A DNA stretch of 64,000 nucleotides. It comes from Nymphaea colorata. Lineage: Eukaryota > Streptophyta > Magnoliopsida > Nymphaeales > Nymphaeaceae. The notes beneath the pieces are model-generated. The model was not told the origin of the DNA. It saw only the letters and a program-made list of their open reading frames with translations, and made no database searches. The DNA lies in contig NC_045138.2 of the NCBI RefSeq assembly GCF_008831285.2, forward strand, positions 3,512,143 through 3,576,142. Direction: 5' to 3'. Below are positions 46,501 to 57,741 of this stretch, piece after piece (position 1 is the first letter of the stretch; each line of letters opens with the position of its first letter). A program made the position numbers and the translations under genes.

Positions 46501-48808
46501 AAGAGGTGTTGGTAGAAGATATGAACATGCTAGAAAGAAAAGAGAATAAAAGAAAGAAAAAAGTAAAATAACTGGAAGAGGATGAGAAAATGCATGACAT
46601 TACAAACAATATCATGGCTCATAAATGTTATGAGCTCAACATTCAAGAAGTAATTCGCCTTTCCATTCTCAGGACTCGACATGTGTCTGATCATTGGGAA
46701 TATTGTTGTTAGTTACATGGTCATCGTAGATGCTTTTTGTCGCACACTTGGGCTGCCAAATTAAGATGGTGGTGTTTCTCGCTTGTTCTCTTGTTTTTCT
46801 TGTTTGGGGGCGCAAACAAGCTTTTTCTGAATAATGATGGATTCTACTAAGTATAAGCTGAAAAATCTGCTGTGAGCAAATTCTGTCCGTTTTACCGATA
46901 CCTTTCGAGCAGGTTCTTGTTTATTTCTCCGGAGCATGTTTGTTTACGTGTCTGCCCAAAAGAAAAAAAAATGGGGAAATGGATTACTTAAGCTTCTAAG
47001 ATTTACTGGGTTTTCTGCCTCTTCTCATCTAAGGGTAACACAAGTGATTCTTCTACTTCCATTGGACTCCTTTTAGACATGGAACTAGGAAAAGCTGTAC
47101 TTTTATGCACGCACAGGCATGCGTAAGTGCCAAACTAGGTATCACAGTGTTTCCAGTTTGTAATGCATGGTGCTCGTCATATGAGCCATTTCAACCTTCT
47201 TAAGACATTCAGAATTTTGGCTGTAAAATTTCATCTATAGCCATATGTTGCGGCAAACAGAAAAAAGTTTTGATTCATCAGTTCACTTATGTGCCCTTAC
47301 TACGTGGAATTAACAGGAAGGTAAGCGTGATGGACGTCTCAAAGAAATATGGTCTGGAGTTTCGGTTGTTAAACGCAGTGGCCAAAGGCCGTCCTTGGTA
47401 CGGCAATTGGGGCTATGAATTTGGTGCTGGGAGCTTTGCAATCTCCATTGATTCATACTTTCAAGCTGTACGTGCAATCTCCAGTATCCCTCTGGAGCCA
47501 TTCCTTGTAGAGGAACGGTCCCGTCGCACGCCACTATATGATATCATTTTCTTCTATTCCTCCCTCTCCACGAGTCCCTTGTCTACCCTCCAGGATTTAG
47601 TACTCTATATCATGACTTTGGTGCATGAAGCACGTAGTCAATCCTCTACTGCCTCTAAAAAGCCAGTAGGGACGGAGTTGAGCAGGTGGAGGGCGGACGA
47701 CTTGAGCCAAATAGAGAGAGCCCTTATGAAGGTCCTTCAGGTGGCGACTACCTCTAGCTGGGTATCATACAAGAGTCTGGGAGGTGCCATTAGCCGAGCA
47801 AGAGATCCAGAATTGGTGGATTTTTGCTTGAAACGTTTGCCAGGAAGAACAGTAGGAGACAAAGTTGTTTGCTCGCAGTTCAACCCAGCAACAAAAACTC
47901 TCGAGTACAGGTTTGCTAGCCTTCTTAATAGTAAACTATCGTATGCGTTGTTCTGCTGGAAAATTTTGATGATAAAGCGTTGAAAGCACTTGTGCAGGTT
48001 GCAAGCAAGAGATATTGTTCTTGGCAAGTCGGAATCTTGTGTAACTGCTGTACCTTCGGAAGAGCACCTGCTCCACGATCTTAGGTATGTGTACGAATCA
48101 CTAGTACATCCACAAACGATGATGAACTACAGGCCGTTAGAGACAAGGGCACTCGCCATGGATTCTGCTCGTAAGCTGCTAGATTGCAAGCAGTTTGTGA
48201 AGAGTTTTGAAGCCGAATATCGCAAAGAGCAACACTGTAATCCATTCATTACCACCTTGTTGTGCAAGGTTGAGCTGATTGATCAACCTGAGGGTTTCAT
48301 ATCACCTCCACCAGAGCTCATCAATCTTCCAAAATCTGCAACATTGTCTGATCTGAAGCTTGAAATTACCAAGTGTTTTAGGGATGTGTACATATTTTTC
48401 AGGCAGTTTCAGGTGGAGGAGCTGCCTGACTTTCGGCACATAGATGATTCCAGTCAGCTGAGTTTGCATTGCAGCAGCCTTAAGACCCCAATAGTTGCTC
48501 GAGGAAGATGCCCTGTCAACAGGAGCTTCTTTCAGTTTATAATGGAAAGGGGAACTGATAGTTGGACGGTAGATTGCCAATGTGGTGCACAGGATGATGA
48601 TGGTGAACGGATGTTGGCTTGTGACGTATGCGGGGTGTGGCAGCACACTCGTTGTGTTGGTATTCCAGATTTTGAAGAAGAACCAACAAAATTCGTTTGC
48701 AAAAAGTGCGGTGGTTGCCATAAAAGGAGCCTAGGAGGAGGAAGCTGCAAGCAAACTGCAAGGCCCAGAGCCAAGCTCGAGGGCTTATCAATCTCTAAAG
48801 TCAGATGA
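43547..48808 (+). CDS. PHD-finger protein of the MS1/MMD1 group (At1g33420-like)
   Basis: Five exons join in frame: 43547-43880, 44650-44776, 45222-45437, 47317-47910, 47998-48808, giving 693 aa. The N-terminus MVVNNPRPCKRLKRRVTAEL, the CxxC pairs at about 100-165 (CDHC, CTGC, CKSC) and the phrase HLLHGVVHSNGYGHLLRVNG mark the plant family that includes MALE STERILITY1 and MALE MEIOCYTE DEATH1, nuclear regulators in anther development; this copy is closest in feel to Arabidopsis At1g33420. A C4HC3 PHD finger (likely histone H3 tail reader) lies at about 615-665: CQCGAQDDDGERMLACDVC ... WQHTRC ... CKKC. Intron 2 must use a GC donor (AAG|GCAAGG) to keep the conserved SRCKSC junction; the other introns are GT-AG. 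Intron 3 is 1.9 kb. A decayed copy of the last part of exon 5 follows the stop codon. Biological role in this plant is inferred. Confidence 0.93.
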
Positions 48809-48815
48809 AGTTTCA

Positions 48816-49014
48816 TGGGTGATGATGGACAACGAATGTTGCGGGTTGTGGCACCACACTCAGTGTGGCTATTCCAGATTTTGAAGGATCAGCAAAACTT
48901 GTTTGCAATAAGTGCAGTTGTTGCCAGAAACGGGACCTTGGAGGAGGAAGCTGCAAGCAAACCGCGAGGGCCAGATCAAGCTCGGGGCTTATCAATCTCT
49001 AGAGTCGGATGATG
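48816..49014 (+). pseudogene. Decayed tandem copy of the PHD gene's 3' end
   Basis: Starting eight bases after the stop, GGTGATGATGGACAACG and the following 200 bp repeat the exon-5 stretch 48596-48813, which encodes most of the PHD finger and the C-terminus. Shared phrases include TATTCCAGATTTTGAAG, GGAGGAGGAAGCTGCAAGCA and CTTATCAATCTCTA. The copy has lost about 15 bp around the second Cys pair and is out of frame, so it cannot encode a zinc finger. It probably lies in the 3' UTR. Confidence 0.9.
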
Positions 49015-49475
49015 TTCCGCCATCTGAGAATAGTGGGAGACAACGTTGTAAATAGTGAGCGGACTAGTTGCGCGATCCTGCAACTTGGCGAGAATGTAAA
49101 AACGCTTAGAGAAAAGAATTAAAAATCTTGAAATGAAGAAGGAGCTTTCCCATGACACGTTGAACAAAAACAATTTTTTTATAATTTGTTTGGCAAAGTA
49201 TTCGAGTTCGAACTAAATAAATAACGCCTCCTTCATGGTGAAACTGCTATCAACACTGCGACTCAGACTAAAAGGCTATCATCTATTATATTATAGAGTT
49301 TACATTAAACGGAGGTGATGATGCGTATTATGTAATTAAGATTATTTCTCTACTCTTAAGGCGGTGCTATTTTTTTGGCGCATGCATGTGATCGTATGCG
49401 TATGAGATGCACGTGAATATGCTACCATATGAGGGTGAGTATGACTTACATCTCAGACATGTCAGTGCGCCTCTT
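49015..49475. other. Convergent 3' spacer
   Basis: About 460 bp between the ends of the PHD gene and the VPS9 gene. It should contain both polyadenylation regions. No gene is visible. Confidence 0.6.
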
Positions 49476-51510
49476 TCATCTTGGTCTGCTGGTTTCCTCA
49501 TGCTTGGATGTTAATTGTGACCGCTCGTCCATTGCAACGAGAGTCAACGCCTTGTCCAATGAAAGGCTTTTTACTGCATCACGCAACCTCGAGTATTTGA
49601 CTACCACATCCTTGTACAAGCGGAGCAGAAGCTCAACCTCGTCGACCTTTAAGTCACCAACCTCTGCGTCCATAAAGGGATAGGCTTCATCTGTATACAA
49701 TGGGTATTGTTAGTCAGCCACCACATCAGCTACCCATCGTCAGTTTTCACTGAGATGAACATTTGGAAACGTCACACAGACAATCTCGGGCTTGAAGACC
49801 AAGTCTTGATCTCTCTTTTTTTGCCACGAAATCATTTTTCCTGGCCTGCATGTCAATCTATTTTTTGAATTAATAGAAGCTAGCCGTAAATATGACCTGG
49901 CATTGAAAGAGGTGACTAGAAGAGAACTTGCCCTTCATTCTCCTCATTTAGCGCACATGCTGTCAAAAAAGAAGAAAAAAAAGGAAAAGGAGAATCAAGG
50001 CCATGCTTCCGTCCTTCCAGAAGAATACTCACCATGAACCTTGGCTTCAAAGATCTGCTGCCCAATCACGGGATCCAGTACATTGGATTGGAAAGTACCA
50101 CGTTTTATTGTAGCGGATTGAGGTGGCTGCTTGGCGATGGATGACCTTGCAGCCTGCATGCATCTCTCAAACTCATTTTCATCCATTGACAAGGATTGTG
50201 CATTTAATTCAATGATGAACGCCTCAACGGAAACCAGGTTGGTGAAATAATATGCAGCTTCTGACACAAGGCGGGACTGCCTCCTATAAAGTTGTATGTA
50301 TTTAAGATTTGAGTGCAACTGAGGAGGATTTGCCTGCAAATGTACAGTAAATTCCATTTCATAACCAGCAGTGATAAGATTCGAGTGCTTGAGATGTCGT
50401 AAATAAAACTTTGGAGTCATGAATCTAAGCAATTTAAAAAAGAAGATATGCAAGATAATTACACACTGGCCCGTCACACAACCAAAACCCCTACACAATG
50501 CCATCTTATTTGTTCAAATGCAACTTATCTACATGCATGGATGCATATACCCAGGGAACTGGCAATCATTGCGGAATTCATACCGCAAATTCCATATAAG
50601 GGATCATAATGCAGGAGTTAATGTGGAGAAACTCTGTGATATGCCCAACTTAGGCATAAATGAAGGCATCTACCAATTTGCTATTCGACAATCCAAAGAG
50701 AAAATAACAGCTTATTCAAAAATACAAGTGCCTAGCGTGTTCAATCACATCAATAGGATGAGCACATAAGAATGTCCTCTTCAAATCTGTATTGCCTGGA
50801 AAGAACATACATCAGATTGCAAAACAACTCCATGTAAAGTTACGATGAAGCAACAAAAAATGCCAAAGCACATCTACAGCTTACTGAATTAATGCCTAGT
50901 TATCTACCAACTGTACGGTTGATTAATATCTGATGGATGCAGTTCAAGAGCATGAAACACAAAAAGAAAGATGATATTTGGGGACCAATTACTAAATATT
51001 GAAATGCACAAAAGTGTAACCTTTTGAACAACACCAATGCATGTCACAAATGCAGAAAAATCATATTACCAATGAGATCTTGCCTTGATAGTAACATAGA
51101 TGAGAACGGGAAGAAAGTCATCAGCCCCAGCTGGTTTGTGATTTGATGCCATTGACACATTTAGCAGTAAATTGTTGATAACACGACAACAACTGAAAAT
51201 GCAGAGAAGTTTCTCACGTGGAGATTTGAACGCATTGGTTTTCTGCAATTCCTTTTCAGCAAGCTGAAAAGAAAGAAACAAAAATATTAAGCTTGTCCCA
51301 TTTATACATTATTGCATATAAAGGGATAAACATCTGGACACAGAAATCAACTGGACAAGCTCTTGATCAACTATATCCAACACAAAGGCTCCAAAGGAAT
51401 GCACTTACTCATACTCCAAAGTCCAAACAACTTACATGCTACTTTAGAATTGAAGAAGTTGTAGACCTGTGGTCAACTGGCATGGGAACAAGTTGGAAAA
51501 TCAGAAACTA

Positions 51511-51587
<77 letters not shown>

Positions 51588-51835
51588 GACTGGACATGGT
51601 TGAAACCGTGTAGAATGCAGTCAACTCATTTTATGCCCTTTTTGTCAAATTTTGCACTCCATTAACGTTGATAGCATCTTGTCTCTTATTATAAACCCTT
51701 TGCATTTCATTTGTCTATGGTTGAGAGAGAAAGAAGTAAATGCTTTAAGCCATCTCATTAATTACTTTTGTGGAAATATAACTCTTTTTGAGTTTTGATC
51801 CCATAATGAAAAGCAAATTTTCCTTCCTAGCCTGT

Positions 51836-51870
<35 letters not shown>

Positions 51871-54800
51871 GTGTGTGTGTGGGAGGGGGGGGTGAATCTT
51901 CACCCATAAAAATGTGTTATTGCGGCCTTATTCAGTTCAAATTCTAAGCTTTAACAAGTTCCTACTAGGTGTTACAATCATATCCTGTGGAGCCATACAG
52001 GAAAGTTATACAAGAAATATAATGACCCACATGTTTAATAATGTTTGGTCTTCAAATTTATGTAGGATAAAATTCTGAACTTTTTCTGTGCGAAATCTCC
52101 ACAAGTCAAGAGGTGGCACATCATAGAAACTTTCTTAGAACATATCCAATTGTTGGTGTGACAGAAAAATGTTTGTTACAAAGCCATACGATCAGTAAGA
52201 AGTGCAACATGAGAATTGGTATCTGGAAACAATAAAAAACACTACTTACCAACCAAGACGCTTCATTCTGGAAATATTTAGGTATGTCCAAGTGTTCTGG
52301 TTTAATGAAAGACTGCAGTAATTGTATTTTTTCCATTATCTCCATGTCACGCTTGGAATCCTCAGGTACTGAAGCAAAGACCCGGTTGAACAGTTTTGCC
52401 ATCAGATACTTCTCCAAGCCCTGAGATCAAAGATCGAAATTGGAATTAAAACATTGCAGATTGAACAACAGACCAGTTTAAGCAGAGCTTTACATAGTGC
52501 ATCAACATAAGCTCAATAAAACCAAGTGTTTAACTGGTCAATGGCTATTGTACATCCTTTTCGTGTCCAACCCATAGCCCGTAATAAGTTAAATGACTTT
52601 CTGCAAGTCACATGTATTGGACTAATAGGAAGGTTTCAGCATTGTCATATTCTTTAGGCTCATAACTAACAAAGAACATCGCCAGCATCCAGCATTTTGA
52701 ACCACAAACCTTGATGTTCTTATACCACCAGAATCAGCCAATTAACCTATTTGTGCAATGCTAACTACCATTCCCGTTACGTAAATGAAAACCCTGCCAC
52801 ATGAATTCGAACAACACGGAACCTATTGCACGTTTCCCTTCCCAAAAGAGAAATATTTAGATCATGTGCGTTTTTCCTTGTGATTCTCCCAGTGTTGTAC
52901 GATACGTACGATATACATGACTGATACGTACGATATGATACGTGTCTTTTACAAAATACAATACGATACACGCCCCGTTTCGTACAATACGGACTGATTT
53001 CAAAAAATGAGGGCAGGAACCTCCCTTTTCGAGTTTTTTTTTATAAAAACCCGGCCCTTCTTCATTTTTAACCTAGAGATTACGCCGCCGTTGAGGGAAA
53101 TTATCGATTTCCATCGTTAAATCATCGATTTTCAAAATGAAATCAACGATTAAACCATGGATTTGTGCGTGGGTGGCTGATTCTCGTTGAGAGGAAAGAG
53201 CTTTTTTTAAATCGTGAAGATGAAAATGAAGAAGAAGATGGAGATGAGGATGAGAATGAATATGATGAAAATTATGAATGAGAGTCGAGAGTGCTTTCAT
53301 TTTATATGTATTGACATTGAACATTTTCACAATTTTATTATCATCTTGTGATGTAATACATAACATCTAAAACTTGTTTTTTGATGTGGTATCTCATAGA
53401 CTTATGGACCTTATGGCTTATAAATCTATGTGTTTTTCATGAAGAACATATTATTCTTGTTTTTTACTGATTTTTTATGAATTTTTTGAATTTTTTTCCT
53501 ATTTTTTATTATTTATTAAAAAAAACGATATGGTTACGATACGTTATGATATTTTACAATACCATATCGTTTCTAACATATCTAATAGTTGAAGGAGGGA
53601 AAGATTGTGGCAATTTTCAAAAGGAATAATCAGTTTCACCATGAAATCGTCAATTTGAAGGTAGATTTATGCATGGATGATTGATTCTTGTTTACATAAA
53701 GAGGGTTTATATCTCTACGGAAGATGAAAATGAGAATGAGATGATAAAGATTATGAATGAAGCTGTTTTCATTTGTTATTTGCATTAACAATGAACAATT
53801 TTGTCTAGTGATATGATGTATAGTATACGTAAAACTTGGTTTTTTATGTGTTATGGATCTTATGACTTATGAGTTATTATGTAGAACATCTTATAAATTA
53901 TGTTTCTTGGTGTCTTAGATCATGTTGGGTTACTACATGACATTATAACCACTTATTAATGTTTGTGAAGTAACTTCATACCTGTAATAGATCTCCCATT
54001 ATTTTTAACATGTTTTTTCATTAAAAAAACATAATTTTTATTTTTCTTGATTTATCCGATTTTCTCTATTTTTTTCTATTTTTGAATTAAAAAAGAAACA
54101 ATACACATTCGATGCATAATACTTTACGATACAAAGTATCTATTGGCTGGACCAATATGCTTTTTACAACATTGGGTCAACCAGCTCATGTTGGACGTGA
54201 AATTTGAAACAAGGATAAAGTAAAACAAACTTTGAGTAGCCTAGGTAAAGGTACCATGTTCTTACCATATCTTTGTGATAATCTTGCCAATCTTACCAAC
54301 TTTTGAGGACCATGTTAGAACTCTTCCGTATAGGGCAAACTTAAAGAGTATCCGAATAATGAGAATGGCCAATCAGATATGGACAATGTCTTAGGCTCTT
54401 AGCTAAAAAACTGAATTGCACTTGAGGTCGTGGAAGAAATAATTTCCATGATGGTAGAGATCAAGGCTGATATGAACAAAGATACCATGGGCTGCTTCCT
54501 CATGCAAATATGCCACTTAATTGTAATGTGGGAATCAAGGGACTGTCTTCATGTGTTATGTAATAAAACAGGGCATATCAAGACTGGTTGCAGGATTAAC
54601 CCTCAAAGTAAAGGAAAGCACTGAGGTTGAGGTTAAGAAAGATGCTGAGAGAAGAAAATCTAGTGAGATACACAACAACCTTATTGGTGGCACTTTCACA
54701 AATGAATGTTAAGTAGAACAATTAGGAAGTGTGGTACATGAATTCCAAAGCACTCATACGTTCTCAATTCTTCCTTGCATTTGGTAAAAGCATTATTGTC

Positions 54801-56013
54801 ACTGGAGATGGTACACATCACTCTTTGCACACTGGAAAGGCATTCATATCCTGTCAAATTCTTCCATCAATTTGTTCAATGTTTTTCTTACTCATGATAT
54901 CCAAAAGAATATTGCATTTTCCAATTTATCCTTGTATTTGGTAAAAGCATTACTGTTGCTGGAGATGGTACACATCATTCTTTTGCATACTGGAAAGGCA
55001 GTCATGTCCGGTCAAATTCTTCCATCAATTTGTTTGATGTTCTTCTTCAAAAAGAATATTACCTCTATAGTTAAAGTTAAATTTACTGAAATTTATTTCC
55101 TCTTCTATGCATGTAAAAGATTTTCAATGAAGGAGACATTTGCTTCAGGAGAGCAACCAAGAAATATGAAGATCTTTAAGGATGATCACCTAATTCATGT
55201 TTCCTCAGCATTGAGGCTATTATTGGAGTTTCTCAGCACTACTTATTGTAACTGACTAACTGCATTTCTTAAACATAACAAGATAAGTCCCTAATGTGGT
55301 CATCTTAGTCATTATATTTGTTCCTTTATCCAGAGGTTTATGTCTGACAATCTCATTCCATCATCTAAGTTGATTCTTGATTTTGAAGATAAGAAAAGTT
55401 CAAGTTGTCAACCATTTAAAAAGTCATGTTTTACTTACCAAATGAGAAAAGGAAAAAGAAAAAAAAGAAAGTGTTTTGGGACCTTTTGGAGCTGCTCATT
55501 CAGATGTATGGAGGTCTGCGCCTAAATGTTCCTCTTTTGACAATCAACATTATGTTCTTTTCTTGGACAGCTACTTTTGCTACACTTGGTTATATTTCAT
55601 GAAATATAATGTAAGGTTTTTAATTTGTTCCAAACATTTCATGTCCTTGTCAAAAATAATTTCTCTACAGACATTATGCATTTGCAATGTGATCAGAGTG
55701 GTGAATACTCTTCAACTGATTTTATTATTTTCCTTCAGAAAAATGGATAAAAGGGCCTCTAGACCACATACACCACACAAAAGAGTATAGATGAACATAG
55801 CTGAGCAATGAACATGATACAAGACAACAATGCTCCTGTTGGCCTGTGGATAGAGACTTCCATTCAGCTGCTGATGCCAAATAAGTCAACCTGTTTCACT
55901 CTTGTTGAACAATGCCCTTAGTTATAATGATCTATTGGTTTTTGCATGTATTGTGTCCATGGTGACACAGCTTTGTTGGATAAGTTTCAGGACAAGTCAT
56001 ATAAGATCTGCCA

Positions 56014-56067
<54 letters not shown>

Positions 56068-57741
56068 GTTTTTCTTTGTCATTTTCTCTATTTCCCTGTC
56101 TCTTAGGTTTATTTTCTATTTTTCTTTGAAAAATAAAACTAAATGAATTTATTCCTTGCATGATTGTAGCTTTTCATTTATCTGTCTAAAAAATTGATTT
56201 TGTCATTGTAGTTTGACTACAGATGTTTATTTTTCTTTAGTTCTTCATGTATTTCATCGCAGTTTGTTAGTTTCTCTGCTTGAAATCTTCTTCTATTGTT
56301 TATATAAAAACATACACATGCAGTACAAATGTGTGCAAATCCAACTCTTTTGAAATTACATGTCTGTACCCATGTAACGTAGGTTTATACAAAGTACAGT
56401 ATCTACTATGACAAAATTCTTCATGTACTAAAAGATTTACCTCTACAGAGTTGTCAATTTCTTCTTCAGTTGCACCAGCCCATAAAGGATGATCTCTAAA
56501 GATAGACTCCATGGACACAAGGAAATCTTGTAGCTTTTTGCTATCCCTCTCCGCATCGTAGGCATTAAATGAGAAAGATACTATGAAGCTGCAATTCACA
56601 ATCTACAAATTAGTTTGTAACTTTCCACACAGAAAACGTACACTGCCCTTTCAGCCAGGCAAGGTCTATGATCTGATGAATATATCCAATGTAGTGCTAG
56701 CACTTGGGAGAACTCTTTGCTAATCGACATTTCACTGACATACCAAATCATGTATAGTAGAAGAGTTAGAGGATTTGATAGATTAGCTGCTAAAATGGAA
56801 CGTGCAGAAAACATTTTCAAGTATAATCAGGATACCTGATAATCCAACCAATAAGAAGGTATTCCAACTTCTACATTCTAAGCAAGATAGTCATGCTCGA
56901 TCTAAAATGAGAAACCCTAAAATACAAACTTTATTTTTAATGTGGAGCATGATGAACTTCTAGTTTACCAACTTTGCTAAGAAAAACTCCGCAACTCTGG
57001 AAAGGATTCATCTGAAGGAGGGGAAATTTGAGGACAACCAATGAAGGAACGTGCCCATGAATGGAAATATTAAACGCACACTAATTTGTATAGAGCTACA
57101 AAAAGTTTTTTGGGATGGTCTAACACTCCTCCAACATCAAGAGACAGAAGCTACTTTCCAGCTTGTAATTGTATCAGCCAGTCTATATGACTGATAAATA
57201 TTTCTCGAGGACGATGAATTCTAGGGGCAACAAAGAAAGGGCATTCAAGAAGACATAGACAATGAAAAATGAACATCAACAACAGCAGCAAGGAGAAACG
57301 TCCATATCCAAGCGGGCAGGCTAAAAAATTCCAGGAACAAATGTAACAAAAAATACAAGATTCAAAGAAACGATGGTATCCAACTAGTCCTTGAGAAAAC
57401 ATACAACAACCAGCGCAGCCAAAAGAACCCCGCCCTGATAAGAAACCAGTATCCTCAACGTAGAAAAACAAAAGGAAGAAAGATCGAGCAAAAAGCAATC
57501 AACCCAAAGAGCTTACCGTAAAAAAAGAAAAAGAAACACGACAAACAGCATAATCTACCAGAACTTCAGAAAATTAATTCGAACCGAACATTATCACACG
57601 TAGAAGGGGCAAATTCGAGGATAACTAAACGGAGAGGGGGGGAGAGAGAGACCTCTTGATGGAACGAACAAGGTCGACGGCAGAAGGATGACGCATGCGA
57701 TCAAGGAAATCGTAGAAATTAAGAGGGGCCAAGGGATCCAT
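49476..57741 (-). CDS. VPS9A: VPS9-domain guanine exchange factor for Rab5 GTPases
   Basis: Six exons join in frame: 57653-57741, 56441-56588, 52250-52420, 51084-51263, 50033-50333, 49476-49690, giving 367 aa. The protein starts MDPLAPLNFYDFLDRMR, followed by the helical bundle (RSIKSFIVSFSFNA) and the VPS9 domain (about 80-235). Asp185 in GADDFLPVLIYV and Tyr225 in EAAYYFTN fall at the positions known to be needed for nucleotide exchange in Arabidopsis VPS9a. The enzyme loads GTP onto Rab5-type GTPases (RHA1, ARA7, ARA6) on endosomes for vacuolar transport. Intron 4 needs a GC donor (AAG|GCAAGA) to preserve the conserved IK|ANPPQLHSN junction. Intron 2 is 4.0 kb and holds mobile-element DNA. 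The C-terminal region after the domain is short (ends SRPR) compared with Arabidopsis VPS9a, which exceeds 500 aa, so it may be nearer the VPS9b type. Confidence 0.92.
51513..51583. repeat. (AT)n microsatellite in VPS9 intron 3
   Basis: About 71 bp of uninterrupted AT dinucleotides in the intron between exons 3 and 4 of the VPS9 gene. Likely length-polymorphic. Confidence 0.97.
51836..51880. repeat. Compound (CT)n(AT)n(GT)n microsatellite
   Basis: Three dinucleotide runs follow each other directly, then a G-rich stretch, in VPS9 intron 3. Confidence 0.95.
52888..54176. mobile_element. Possible hAT-like element inside VPS9 intron 2
   Basis: The ends form an imperfect inverted repeat: CCCAGTGTTGTAC at 52888 and, on the other strand, CCCAATGTTGTAA ending at 54176 (11 of 13 match). 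Near the ends are many GATACG and CGATAC repeats. Inside, the plus strand has an acidic reading of EDENEEEDGDEDENEYDENYE type followed by a stop (about 53216-53280), reminiscent of hAT transposase tails. A diverged copy of about 0.5 kb of the interior (53100-53540) recurs at 53640-54130. No 8-bp target duplication is found, so the class is tentative. Confidence 0.45.
54250..55790 (+). mobile_element. Degenerate copia gag-pol fragment in VPS9 intron 2
   Basis: On the strand opposite the host gene, short readable pieces appear in copia order: a damaged zinc knuckle (CNKTGHIKTGC, near 54560), a protease-region remnant (TGDGTHH...HTGKAF, near 54800), a pre-integrase piece (SCQPFKKSCF, near 55405) and the start of integrase (HSDVWRSAP ... 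YVLFLDSYF, near 55497-55580). Many stops and shifts separate them and no LTRs are seen. A 157-bp tandem duplication lies inside. Confidence 0.75.
54773..55060. repeat. 157-bp tandem duplication within the copia fragment
   Basis: CCTTGCATTTGGTAAAAGC at 54773 recurs as CCTTGTATTTGGTAAAAGC at 54930, and the units align through GGAGATGGTACACATCA and TCTTCCATCAATTTGTT phrases. Confidence 0.88.
56016..56062. repeat. (CT)n microsatellite in VPS9 intron 2
   Basis: About 47 bp of CT dinucleotides, just after the copia fragment. Confidence 0.97.
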
